NCBI GenBank assembly: GCA_019637435.1
Contig: JAHBVO010000001.1
Location: 1,488,001 to 1,552,000 of the forward strand
Direction of reading: 5' to 3'
DNA from: Candidatus Obscuribacterales bacterium
Lineage (GTDB): Bacteria > Cyanobacteriota > Vampirovibrionia > Obscuribacterales > Obscuribacteraceae
Length of the DNA: 64,000 nucleotides
The position numbers were made by a program, and so were the translations under genes. A model generated the notes under the pieces. It had not been told where the DNA came from and did not search any database. It saw only the letters and a program-made list of their open reading frames with translations. Shown here piece by piece: positions 8,915 to 17,641 of the stretch. Each line of letters starts with the position of its first letter. Positions within the stretch are counted from its first letter, which is position 1.

Positions 8915-9595
8915 ATGAGTTTGAAAGAAGACGGGTACGAAGCGCCGAACCATCCAAATCCGATGGACCGAAACCGTTCGATTGTTTGGGCCCGCTACCA
9001 TGTTGATAGCAACGAATGGGCACTTCTATCAGCCAAAGTGACCCGACGTGACGGGCGTATTTCTCTGGCGACCATTGCATTGGTCGATAACCATGGACGC
9101 GAACTCCTCGAGGAGATGATCAAAGCATCGGATGTGGTGCCGAGCGAGGAGATCGCTCAACATGGTGTGGACCAGTCCGTTGTTTTCAACGCGAAAAGCT
9201 TTGAAGAGGTTATGCGCAAACTCGTAGATCGCATCGGCGAGAGAACGCTTGTCGCCTGGGATATGAAGGCGGTCCAGGAAATTATGGATGAGCTCTGCGC
9301 GATAAATAACATGCCGCAGGTCGAATGGCGCGGTGAGAGTGCTTGTAGAGAACTCGCTCGCTTTAAAGGCGAGACGCAAGACGTGAAGAAGGGTTACAAC
9401 CCACAGCCTCTCAAACTGATCGGAATCAGTGCCGCAGACGAGTGCAAGTCCGTTTTGAAAGTGATAGCTGAGATTGCTGCAAGCAGCCAGGCCTCTGATT
9501 CGTTAATCGACGGCAAACCGGGTTGGACGGCCGAATTCTATCGACCGAAGGTCGGCGCTAAAGAGAAGCTCAAGGGCTTGTTCGGTTTGCACTAA
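8915..9595 (+). CDS. DnaQ/DEDD exonuclease-fold protein lacking most catalytic acids
   Basis: 226 residues with an ATG preceded by GGGAG. Residues about 45-130 follow the order of a DnaQ-type exonuclease domain. A VDNHGRELLEEMIKAS strand is followed by a P-x-EIAQHGVD turn (compare 'AxxIHGI'), then FEEVMRKLVDRIGERTLVAWD (compare 'LVAHNAxFD'). Later AADECKSVLKVI matches the final 'HxAxxDAxxxxxVL' helix. However, the first D-x-E pair is absent (the N-terminal strand reads SIVWARYHV) and the final His is Ala. The protein is therefore probably an inactive nuclease-fold protein used for binding. That reading is inference from motif alignment by eye. Confidence 0.55.
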   Translation: MSLKEDGYEAPNHPNPMDRNRSIVWARYHVDSNEWALLSAKVTRRDGRISLATIALVDNHGRELLEEMIKASDVVPSEEIAQHGVDQSVVFNAKSFEEVMRKLVDRIGERTLVAWDMKAVQEIMDELCAINNMPQVEWRGESACRELARFKGETQDVKKGYNPQPLKLIGISAADECKSVLKVIAEIAASSQASDSLIDGKPGWTAEFYRPKVGAKEKLKGLFGLH

Positions 9596-9634
9596 AACCG
9601 TTTTGCAATGCACTCGCGTCGTTAAACGAAGAAA

Positions 9635-10420
9635 CTAATTTTGAGAGGCTTCCTGTGTGCTGGGAAGGCGGTCGAACATTTTGTTCTCGGTTAGAAACTC
9701 GTTTAACGAACTAACTAGATTTACTCCGTTGAGCTCCGCCACTGGTTGAAATTCTGACAGCTTCGTTCGTTCGGCGTTCGAGAACGATTGGAGTATTGGT
9801 TTTCCATTCTCATCAAACGTCTTAGTACTACTGGTGGTGGCAATCAGTCCCTCGTTATCGGGGCGAAAAGTTACGATCTCCTCTTGCTGCGTCGTCGTTT
9901 GAATCTTGCTGTAAACCGGATCGAGGCGGAAGACATTGCTGTGAAATCGCAGTACGACCGAGCCTGGATTGGACTGCAAACAGCTCATGTCCATTACATA
10001 ACGCCTGTCAGTGCTATCGCCTCTGTTTCCATCCGCTCGGAAAGGCAGAATTTCAGCGTGCCAAATTGTTCCTTTCACATCGCGCTGATGACCAAATGCA
10101 AGTCGAACTTTGTTGTTCAACCACATTGGATTACGCATCTCCTGACCTGTGCGAAAGTCTTTGACGTAGGTTTCCATATCGCCATTCTTCATCCACGCGC
10201 CAGCGAGCCAATCAGGAACCGGAAACCACGCTACCCGGGTAGTGTTACTGGGGGCGGCGAAGGTCGCGCCGGCACGAAAATTTTGAGAAACCGGCGGAAG
10301 GTATTCTTTGTGTTCGACGCTTCCCTGGATGACGTAAGCGTTGAGCGGAGATGCGCTGATTAAACCGATTGCGGCTGCCGCTACCAGCAGTTTCAAGCCG
10401 CGAGTTGCTTTGATCTTCAT
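9635..10420 (-). CDS. exported protein of the WLAG-W family, paralogue of the 3159-3941 product
   Basis: About 261 residues from the ATG at 10420, which follows GGTGG and starts a clean signal peptide (KLLVAAAAIGLIS...LNAYVIQ). A second in-frame ATG at 10441 directly abuts the TAG of the upstream Roadblock gene and could be used by translational coupling. The mature protein has P-D-WLAGAW, a TY segment, FGHQRDVKGTIWH and NGVNLVSSLNEFL, matching the paralogue at 3159-3941 in order and spacing. No named domain is recognised. Its position after a Roadblock/zinc-finger gene suggests a shared transcript. Confidence 0.75.
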   Translation of the reverse strand: MKIKATRGLKLLVAAAAIGLISASPLNAYVIQGSVEHKEYLPPVSQNFRAGATFAAPSNTTRVAWFPVPDWLAGAWMKNGDMETYVKDFRTGQEMRNPMWLNNKVRLAFGHQRDVKGTIWHAEILPFRADGNRGDSTDRRYVMDMSCLQSNPGSVVLRFHSNVFRLDPVYSKIQTTTQQEEIVTFRPDNEGLIATTSSTKTFDENGKPILQSFSNAERTKLSEFQPVAELNGVNLVSSLNEFLTENKMFDRLPSTQEASQN

Positions 10421-10441
10421 ACTTCTGTGTCCACCATGCAT

Positions 10442-11320
10442 CTATGAAACGTCTCGAATCTTCTTGAGCGTTCTGATGATTTTGTCAGGCTGGGTGGCAT
10501 TCGAGATCGTGATGAAAATCCCTTCGCCAAAGTTTGCCACGAAGACGGCGCCCATCTCGGTGTAGAGGATGATTTGCTGCAGGCGCTCGTTGCCGATGCC
10601 TTCGAGCATTGCTTCGGTTCCCATGTAAATCGACAGTGCCCGGACCGCGAGATTTTCCGAATTCAGTTCATCAGGTAGCGACCCGGCGACCATCAGACCA
10701 TCACTGCCGATAATCGCCCATCCTACGACTTCTTCGTGACGAGTGATCTCGTTTAGAATTCCGCGAAGGTCTTCCAGCGCCTTTATGGTCAGAATCCGAA
10801 GACCCAATTCTGAGGGCGCCGCGGCGGTCATGCCGCGAAGCATTTCAAGTTCTCGGTCGTCGAGAATGAATCGGCCGATGTTGCAAATTAAGCCTGGCGT
10901 GTTTGGATCTATTTCCGGATTCGGATTCAGACGTCCGGTTGCTCCGACGGCTTTGGGTGGAATTGGCTGGATGTTTGGTTGTGATGGGTTAGGCGGTGCT
11001 CCGTAAGTGGGTTGTTGACTCTGGAGACCCGATGCCATGTGTTGACCAGGCGCGAGCGCTGACGATGTTGCAGGATTATGTTGAAGCTGAGTCAGTTGCT
11101 CCTCCAGATCGGAGTGCAATGGTTCCAAATACGGAGGTGCCTGGTCGAACGGCGACGGTGTCGCGGCCATCAACTGAATACGACGCTGTTCGAGGTAATG
11201 AAGAGTCATCTGGTTGAGCCCGCGAAAGAATTCAGCGCACGAATCACACTTCGAAATGTGACTATCCATCACGTCTTCGAACCACTGTCTAATAATGGTC
11301 TGGTAATCGCTGCAGCTCAT
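10442..11320 (-). CDS. zinc-finger (anti-sigma-like) and Roadblock/LC7 fusion protein
   Basis: 292 residues with AAGGA 5 nt before the ATG. The N-terminus carries Cys3 and an H-x3-C-x2-C motif (His21, Cys25, Cys28), the arrangement found in zinc-binding anti-sigma factor domains. A Pro/Gln/Asn-rich linker (about 65-150) follows. Residues about 180-290 form a Roadblock/LC7 domain (EVVGWAIIGSDGLMVAGSLP, then LYTEMGAVFVANFGEGIFI), a fold that regulates small GTPases such as MglA. There is no membrane segment, unlike classical anti-sigma factors. It probably links a sigma/transcription partner to GTPase signalling. The downstream exported gene starts at or near its stop codon. Confidence 0.75.
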   Translation of the reverse strand: MSCSDYQTIIRQWFEDVMDSHISKCDSCAEFFRGLNQMTLHYLEQRRIQLMAATPSPFDQAPPYLEPLHSDLEEQLTQLQHNPATSSALAPGQHMASGLQSQQPTYGAPPNPSQPNIQPIPPKAVGATGRLNPNPEIDPNTPGLICNIGRFILDDRELEMLRGMTAAAPSELGLRILTIKALEDLRGILNEITRHEEVVGWAIIGSDGLMVAGSLPDELNSENLAVRALSIYMGTEAMLEGIGNERLQQIILYTEMGAVFVANFGEGIFITISNATQPDKIIRTLKKIRDVS

Positions 11321-11607
11321 GAAGTCCTTTATCCCCGATCTGCCTTATTTTAACCGACTTCTATCCTCCTTTCGAGGGGGCACCTGAGAGTGATTCGGGT
11401 CACCGCTCCAGTGTGGTAGAAATTTAGGGCAGGGAGTCTGGTTTCTTTTCTCTTGCGAACGGCCGGGGACTGGCGCTACAGTAGTAAAGAGATGCATCGA
11501 CAATTTGTGGGTTTGCTAGGCTTAGATCTTGGGCTAGCCTGAACTGTCGGTTCGGTTAAAAACGAAGCCTTTCACGTTCCGGTTGCACCGCTGGCGGTGG
11601 TAGATTC

Positions 11608-12600
11608 ATGCAAATAGGATTTTGTCATAAAGCCAAGGGTAGCTTTTTGCCCGCGTACATCTTTGCTGCATCACTTTCTCTGTTCACTTCACCCGCCGCG
11701 GCTGGAACGTCCTCGATGCCTACTCCTGGTCTCAGGTCACCTGCGATCAAAACACCGGCGCTAAAACCTCCAACGCAAAGACCGAAAGCGCTCAGGGGAA
11801 GCATCAGGAAAACAACCAGGAAAGCTGTCTCCCAAACACACAAGAAATCCTCTACCGTCAAAACCGACGAAAATAAAAACAGGAAACCCGTAGGTGCGCT
11901 TAAAAACGTTTCCGGAAGCGAAGATGAGCCTTCTGAGGCGGCGGAAACGGAACCCGAGTTTATCGAGACTGTGCCTAATCCCGACGGAAACAGGGTTAAC
12001 TCACTTTTCCCCCATGCTTCCACCGCCAAGATGATAGAGGATAAGGCGTTCAGGTTAATGGTCACCATTGACGGTACCAAGTTTAAGAACGAGGAAGGGA
12101 ATTCAATGAAACTTGAATCCGGTAGTGTTCTCGTCTCTCCCAGTCATAAAATCAAGGTGGCAACTCCTTCTTGCTGGATCGAACTTCAGGAAGGGAGCGT
12201 GGTTTCGATCGATGCTACTGAGGACACTACATACGTTCGCGACTTCCATGATCGCTGGAAAGGTCACGTCGTCGTTCACGTTAACGACAAAGATATCAAC
12301 CTTATGCCGGGTGCAGAACTAATTGTCACCAAAGAAACAGACCCTGATAAAGCCTGGCAGAAAGCCGTTCGCCACCACATCCGAAGACGCGGATTGGCAG
12401 AATATAAAACCGGAGTCGAGAACCTCACCGTTTTTCGCGGTGATTTTTCGATACCGGATGCGATGCTAAAAAGCCGCCACTTCTTATATCTCAAAGAGCA
12501 TCCAGATGCTCATGCCCGCTCAGTTCTAGATGAAATAACCAAGACGGCGGCATTGTTGCATATTACCGATCACAGCGGTCCGTACACGCTGCTGAGATAG
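11608..12600 (+). CDS. exported basic protein with FecR-like beta domain
   Basis: 330 residues. The N-terminus is a signal peptide (FLPAYIFAASLSLF...SPAAAG). A disordered Lys/Thr/Pro-rich stretch (about 35-125) resembles linkers that bind envelope polymers or nucleic acid. Residues about 145-235 (SGSVLVSPSHKIKVATPSC, then GSVVSIDATEDT and GHVVVHVNDKDINLMPGAEL) have the short beta-strand rhythm of FecR-type domains. The match is weaker than for the 13769-15208 product. The C-terminus (about 245-330) is helical with a KSRHFLYLKEHP segment. Function is unknown. It converges on the LRV-repeat gene, with a bidirectional hairpin between them. Confidence 0.6.
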   Translation: MQIGFCHKAKGSFLPAYIFAASLSLFTSPAAAGTSSMPTPGLRSPAIKTPALKPPTQRPKALRGSIRKTTRKAVSQTHKKSSTVKTDENKNRKPVGALKNVSGSEDEPSEAAETEPEFIETVPNPDGNRVNSLFPHASTAKMIEDKAFRLMVTIDGTKFKNEEGNSMKLESGSVLVSPSHKIKVATPSCWIELQEGSVVSIDATEDTTYVRDFHDRWKGHVVVHVNDKDINLMPGAELIVTKETDPDKAWQKAVRHHIRRRGLAEYKTGVENLTVFRGDFSIPDAMLKSRHFLYLKEHPDAHARSVLDEITKTAALLHITDHSGPYTLLR

Positions 12601-12660
12601 CGTTTTCTTACGGCGTCCGTAGCGCGAAGTTTCCTGACACCTTGCTAGCTACGAAATGTC

Positions 12661-12694
12661 GAGACCGAAGCTCACTGATGCAAGCTTCGGTCTT
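12661..12694. terminator. bidirectional terminator hairpin between convergent genes
   Basis: GACCGAAGCT (12663-12672) pairs perfectly with AGCTTCGGTC (12683-12692) around a 10-nt loop; the outer A-T pair extends the stem. It sits between the convergent stops at 12600 and 12721. Its T-run is short on both sides (TTTC rightward), so efficiency is uncertain. Confidence 0.55.
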
Positions 12695-12720
12695 TCATGA
12701 TAGGTTCGGTGCTTTGAACC

Positions 12721-13521
12721 TTATCCTGTGGCGGATATATTGCCCTCGTCTTCACTTTCGGGGACAGCAAGGCAGACGACATTGTCGAATAGAACTCGCC
12801 TCATTGTACGTTCTGCACGAATCGCGATAAACGGATTGTCATCATTACTGAGCTTCTCGAGCACTATAAATGGCATATTGTGGTTTTCAGCCAGAGCGTA
12901 TCTCACGTCGAGACTCTCGTCGTCAGCCAGATTCACGAGTATTGAAACAGGGCAAAGGGGATGCTCTGCAACTGCTTCCTTGACGTCAGCAAAATTACTC
13001 AGCGCCAGTTCCGCCAGTATTTCAGGCGTCGCATTCGGAGACTCCGCGATCAACAATTGCCTACGCTTGAGCGCGGAGGCATCCATTGCATCTCCTGTTC
13101 CTACGATCATGGCAAATATTTCCTCGTCGTTGAGTTCGGGTTTAGAGCCCGTTTGAACTGCACGCCGCTGTGCAGCCCTCTGAGCCTTGGCCCTGTTGAA
13201 TGTTGCTGTTTCCTGTAGAGCTTCCGAGTAGTTCTCGACTAATTGACTCAGTGCCTGGAAGTGGACCGGGTCTACACTGGGCAGACCGGTATAACTTTGG
13301 CGACTCAAGGCGTCGCGAACTTGCTTCCTGTGCTTCCAGTAGCCTGCTTGGGCTTGAGAGGATTTATAAGATTCCGTTGTGAAGTCTTGCTCTCGACTTT
13401 CACTGGATAAATTATGCCCAGATTTCAGGACTTCATCTCTGTGGCCTTCAAACAGGGCTCTCGCAAGCTCGGCAGGATTCGATTTTTCTCCGGCGGCGAG
13501 ATGGTTCGAGGTGACGTTCAT
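12721..13521 (-). CDS. leucine-rich-variant (LRV) repeat protein
   Basis: About 266 residues from the ATG at 13521, chosen over the GTG at 13527 because GAGG lies 9 nt upstream. The N-terminal half is charged and helical. From about residue 165 there are three tandem units of about 24 residues (ATPEILAELALSNFADVKEA, CPVSILVNLADDESLDVRYA, MPFIVLEKLSNDDNPFIAIR). These are the alternating-helix LRV repeats otherwise known from Azotobacter and many genomes. There is no signal peptide, so it is probably a cytosolic interaction scaffold. A partner cannot be named. Confidence 0.65.
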   Translation of the reverse strand: MNVTSNHLAAGEKSNPAELARALFEGHRDEVLKSGHNLSSESREQDFTTESYKSSQAQAGYWKHRKQVRDALSRQSYTGLPSVDPVHFQALSQLVENYSEALQETATFNRAKAQRAAQRRAVQTGSKPELNDEEIFAMIVGTGDAMDASALKRRQLLIAESPNATPEILAELALSNFADVKEAVAEHPLCPVSILVNLADDESLDVRYALAENHNMPFIVLEKLSNDDNPFIAIRAERTMRRVLFDNVVCLAVPESEDEGNISATG

Positions 13522-13768
13522 TACCACTTTCCTCAGAGCGCATCCGGCTTTCGCACGAAGGTCCTTTCGTCACTTTAGCAAATGTCTTTCCAACAAAGCC
13601 ATTGGAAAGGGCATGGTTACTCGATTGCATCGAGTTTTCAATGCATGCTATTGCAATTTATGGGAAACCATTTACAAACTTACAGCTAGCCCGATACTTG
13701 CATCTCGGTCTGGTAAGGTATACCTGAAGATAGCCGAATACCGACTTCGATGTGAGACAATTCGACGA

Positions 13769-15208
13769 ATGCGAATCTCGAAACCTCTTCTCTCAGCGTT
13801 CATGACTGTCTGTATGGTAGTAGTCTCATCGACTGCCGCCCAAGCTTCATCGACCTCACCCGATAATGGCAAGCTTACCGAAGTCCAGGGTCATGTGTTC
13901 AAACGTGGCTTCAAAGACGAACGGAAGGAAGTTTGGAGCGAGCCCGTAGCTGCTCAAGTAGGCGATCTCGTATCCGATGGTATGCAAGTCGGTACCGGTG
14001 AAAAATCTTGGACTCAATGCACGTGGCGGCACGTGACGGCGAGAGCCTGGGAAAATTCGGTTTACATGGTATCGCCAAAACAAAAGCTTGTTTACCTCGT
14101 GGGCGGCGAACTCCTGTTTAACTTGGATAAGCATCGCCCCGATAAAGCCCCCTACTCTATCTGGACAAAATATCTTCATGCGACCGTGCGCGGAACAACT
14201 TTGCTCGTGCAGGCAAAGGAAAATGGCTCCAGAGTGTCGGTGCTGGAGGGCACAGTCGATGTTCTAAATCGACTCGACAACAGTGTCGTGACTCTGACAC
14301 CAGGGGTAGTGTATGAGGTGACCGCCAAAGATTCGAAGCCGGAAGTTGATAAAACTTCATTTGAGCCTGGTATTACAGATGGTGCGTACATCGCCAATCA
14401 AGTCAGCAGCGAAGAGCGTCTGGGTTTGCGGGGCACGCTCGAGGCATTCGCGGGCAAAATAGACTTGACCGGCGGATCAGGCATCGACCTCGGAATTGCA
14501 GAGGTCAACCCCGTAGTGCTCTTCGATTCTTTGGCGTCGACAACTATTGCCACGCTGACATCGCTTAATCAGGTAGTTTCACACCCGCTATTGACTGACG
14601 TTTTCCAAACGCCGCTCTCCTCTATGTCTTTGATCAAGACAGAGATGCCGCTCATCAAGGTCGATTTGAGCAACCATCCCGCAACAGGTGTAAGTGAAAC
14701 GCTTAAGGGAGTTTCTGTTCGGCAAGTTCCGATTCTAACCGCTTACAGTATCGGATCCGATCTTCTGCCTCGCATGAAAGAGCGCGAAGTCGCGTTCCAA
14801 CACTGGGCTCCTTCCGGCATCGTATCCTGGAGTAGGGATGCCCGTGGTCCTCGAGCAGGTGAACTCTTTCGGGGTTCGATCTCGGACGTGACGTCAAAAG
14901 CAAACGGTCTGACCGGTGTTCTCGACCGTGGCGGGGTGGTGCAATTGACTCAGTTCAATAGTATGGGAGCTAATTTGCAGAATGCCAGTCGTTCCCTCGG
15001 TGTGGCTACCTCCAATGTGCTGGGAGGCACTAACGGCGCGGTCGGCGGTGTTGTGAACGGCGCGCTTGGTGGCGTCCGTGGTGCGGTCGGCAGCACACTC
15101 GGCGGCGGCTCTGGCGCGATCGGTGGAGTCGGAAGCACCGTGGGTGGTCTGGGCGGGTCGCTCGGCGGAGTTCTCGGTGGTGGTGGACTCGGAGGTCTGC
15201 TAAAGTAG
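13769..15208 (+). CDS. exported FecR-domain protein with Gly-rich C-terminal tail
   Basis: 479 residues. The open frame runs back to 13379 but overlaps the opposing LRV gene. The ATG at 13769 begins a good signal peptide (MRISKPLLSAFMTVCMVV...TAAQAS), so I start there. Residues about 35-195 form a FecR domain: GKLTEVQGHVF, VGDLVSDGMQVGTGEKS, a LVGGELLF strand, TKYLHATVRGTTLLV and SRVSVLEGTVDVLN. FecR domains in this setting bind envelope ligands or sense signals rather than iron specifically. The last 80 residues are a Gly/Val/Ala repeat (GGxxGxxxG) suggestive of a surface or self-associating tail. It is followed 24 bp later by the CHASE2 kinase gene, so the two are probably co-transcribed. 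Confidence 0.8.
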   Translation: MRISKPLLSAFMTVCMVVVSSTAAQASSTSPDNGKLTEVQGHVFKRGFKDERKEVWSEPVAAQVGDLVSDGMQVGTGEKSWTQCTWRHVTARAWENSVYMVSPKQKLVYLVGGELLFNLDKHRPDKAPYSIWTKYLHATVRGTTLLVQAKENGSRVSVLEGTVDVLNRLDNSVVTLTPGVVYEVTAKDSKPEVDKTSFEPGITDGAYIANQVSSEERLGLRGTLEAFAGKIDLTGGSGIDLGIAEVNPVVLFDSLASTTIATLTSLNQVVSHPLLTDVFQTPLSSMSLIKTEMPLIKVDLSNHPATGVSETLKGVSVRQVPILTAYSIGSDLLPRMKEREVAFQHWAPSGIVSWSRDARGPRAGELFRGSISDVTSKANGLTGVLDRGGVVQLTQFNSMGANLQNASRSLGVATSNVLGGTNGAVGGVVNGALGGVRGAVGSTLGGGSGAIGGVGSTVGGLGGSLGGVLGGGGLGGLLK

Positions 15209-15232
15209 CCAGTAAACGGAGGCCTGCTTTAA

Positions 15233-17638
15233 GTGGAAGTCCAATCGACTGGTCGAAAGCAAAAACAGATAACCCTGAGCGAGTTGTTTCAGATCTTCGT
15301 CGCCGCGGCTTTATGCTTTGGTCTGTTTTTTCAGTTTCTTGGATTATTCAGAAGGTTTGAACTTCAAACTATCAATCACCGCTTTGAAGCACGCAACTGG
15401 TTTAAGTGGAACGTGACTAGCCTTGCTCGTTTGAATCCTTTAGCGCTGTACGATTACCACGAGAACAACGAAATACCGAAGACCTGGTGGAGTTGGGATT
15501 ACACTTTGTCCTGGCTTATCGGAGACAATCACCCTGAGCCGAAGTTGAAGGTTGTTATTTTCAATCGCCTTCTCGAAGACGAACCTCCTCAAGATGCTGT
15601 CCTTTCGCATCCCTGGATGAAACCGTTGTTGAGTTATCCGTTACCGCGCGAAACTTTGTCGCAGATGATCGCGTTTATCGCGAACTCAGGTGCACGCGCG
15701 ATAGTGCTCGACTATGATTTCCCCCAATATGCCGAGGGTGACAAGGACCTTGCCCAGTCGATTTATAAGGCTCGCTCCGGCATCATAAATTTACCTGTCT
15801 TCATGGCCAATACTGTGCACTCTGGCACCGCGAATAATATCAATCAACTTCAGCAACCTGTAACCAGAAGTGGTGTCATTCGCGAGCTGGAAAAGCTTGA
15901 GCCTGAGGTTGATGTTGTCGATAAATATACTGGTCTTACGGGTGTACTTCAGGACGAAGATCAAGTAGTGAGGCGCATGGTTTTAAAGCTTCACTTGCCT
16001 GATGGAAAAGAATACGAATCGGTAGTGACTAAATTACTCAATAGCTTGAATGAAACTGTAGCTCCAAGCACCCCTGAAGTAATAGATGTTGATTTCATCA
16101 CCGTTCCTAACTCCGAAACTTTTCCAGTTCGCCCGCTGTCTTACCTGCTCGACCCTGAACTGAAGAAGAAGATCGCGCAGAGAGGAGGAAAGGACGTATC
16201 GCTTAAGGATGCAATAGTTATAATCGGAGATGGTATCAGCGACGTCTACGACACACCGCTGACAAATCTTGGTGCCAATCGGAGATCCGGAGCGGAACTC
16301 TTGGCGCAGGGATTGGATACAATCGTGCGGCAGAGCTGGTTGCAACGCGTGACTGTGCCGCAAGAATATATCTTCGTCGCCCTCATGGCTATTGCTGGCG
16401 GGATAAACTTTGTGGCGTTCCGCTACCTGTCCGGAGTGCGGAATGCTGACGACCTGCTTCACAGGCGTGGTTCGCTGGCGGTATGGACCGATGTCGGCTT
16501 ATTTGTCTCATCGCTCCTGGGCGTATATTTTGTTGCCAACATTTTGTTCTCTTATGCCCATATGATAGTACCGCTTGTGGTGCCGGCAATCGCCATCACG
16601 ATAGCTACTCTCATAACAATTTTGTGGGAGCGTGATCGAATCAGAGTAATGTCGCTGCTCAATCAAGTGAAGTCATCTCAGGAAAAACTCATACTGGCTC
16701 AGGAGAAGCATGATGCTCAATTGGCTTACCAGGCGAGTCTTGCCGAGCAGCGCGCCATGGAAGAGGACCGCAGTCGCAGGCATGATATGGTACGGCGGTT
16801 AAACCATGATCTGAAGGCGCCAATATCTGTGTTCAACTGGACCCTCGCCAAAGTGCTCAAGGACAGAGCGCCGGATGACCCGATGTATGCGGTTTTTCAA
16901 CGTCTGAAAAAGAGCTCTGAACATCTTTCGAATTTGCTTACCGAGATATTGCAGTCGCTCGCCGAGGATGGTGGACCGGAACGCAATAAAGTGATGATTT
17001 GCGAGGTCACATCCGTGCTCAAGGAGCAGTCCGAACTGGAACGCTCGCTTGCCGAGATAACAGGTTCTGAAGTAATTCTGAGTCTGCCTGAGTGGGATGG
17101 GTTGACCTGGGTCATTGGGACAGAACTCGAAATCGCACGAATTGTCGACAACATCGTAGGTAATGCTCTCAAGCATAATCCGGCTGGGACGCGCGTCGAG
17201 ATATCGATGCCTACTTCCGATTGGAACGACGAGATTGTAATGGTTTCAATCAAAGATAACGGCAAAGGGATAGCAAAAGACGACCTGGAACGCATCTTTC
17301 AATCGGGCTTTCGCGCAGGTGGGACGCGTCAAGAAGGTGAGGGGCTTGGACTCAGTATCGCTATGAACCTGGCAACTAAAATTGGCGGCAAAATCGTGGT
17401 TGAAAGCGAAGTCGGAGTTGGAACCAGGTTTGACATCACGTTCCAAAGATATAAATCCACTTTGGACGAGACGTCTGATATTAGGCTAGACCAGGTATCT
17501 ATGGCTGCTCTGGAGAATAAGGTCGTCAATTCAGGCCGGACAGATGATGACGGCGACGCATCCGGGATGCTAAAAGGAAGTAACCAACCGGGTAGTGACA
17601 GCGAGGAGACAGAAAAATATACTGAGGCTCCCAGGTAA
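15233..17638 (+). CDS. CHASE2-domain sensor histidine kinase
   Basis: 801 residues from a GTG at 15233, preceded by GGAGG (15218-15222). The N-terminus has one membrane segment (about 18-38). A large extracytoplasmic CHASE2 domain follows (about 100-370; key segments ARAIVLDYDFPQ and DAIVIIGD). Three membrane helices near 385-470 come next, then a coiled coil, a HisKA domain with phospho-acceptor His525 (LNHDLKAPIS) and an HATPase with N box DNIVGNALKH, G1 DNGKGI and G2 GEGLGLSIA. All ATP-site motifs are intact. The tail is Ser/Asp/Glu-rich. It lies between the FecR gene and its response regulator (3-bp gap). An extracytoplasmic signal, perhaps via FecR, is inferred to drive the regulator. 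Confidence 0.9.
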   Translation: MEVQSTGRKQKQITLSELFQIFVAAALCFGLFFQFLGLFRRFELQTINHRFEARNWFKWNVTSLARLNPLALYDYHENNEIPKTWWSWDYTLSWLIGDNHPEPKLKVVIFNRLLEDEPPQDAVLSHPWMKPLLSYPLPRETLSQMIAFIANSGARAIVLDYDFPQYAEGDKDLAQSIYKARSGIINLPVFMANTVHSGTANNINQLQQPVTRSGVIRELEKLEPEVDVVDKYTGLTGVLQDEDQVVRRMVLKLHLPDGKEYESVVTKLLNSLNETVAPSTPEVIDVDFITVPNSETFPVRPLSYLLDPELKKKIAQRGGKDVSLKDAIVIIGDGISDVYDTPLTNLGANRRSGAELLAQGLDTIVRQSWLQRVTVPQEYIFVALMAIAGGINFVAFRYLSGVRNADDLLHRRGSLAVWTDVGLFVSSLLGVYFVANILFSYAHMIVPLVVPAIAITIATLITILWERDRIRVMSLLNQVKSSQEKLILAQEKHDAQLAYQASLAEQRAMEEDRSRRHDMVRRLNHDLKAPISVFNWTLAKVLKDRAPDDPMYAVFQRLKKSSEHLSNLLTEILQSLAEDGGPERNKVMICEVTSVLKEQSELERSLAEITGSEVILSLPEWDGLTWVIGTELEIARIVDNIVGNALKHNPAGTRVEISMPTSDWNDEIVMVSIKDNGKGIAKDDLERIFQSGFRAGGTRQEGEGLGLSIAMNLATKIGGKIVVESEVGVGTRFDITFQRYKSTLDETSDIRLDQVSMAALENKVVNSGRTDDDGDASGMLKGSNQPGSDSEETEKYTEAPR

Positions 17639-17641
17639 AAG

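Noticed and set aside
9788..10363. 191-codon plus-strand frame
   Set aside because: It is antisense to the WLAG-W paralogue, which has a signal peptide and shared motifs.
13379..13768. N-terminal extension of the FecR frame
   Set aside because: It overlaps the opposing LRV-repeat gene and is followed by a proper signal peptide start at 13769.
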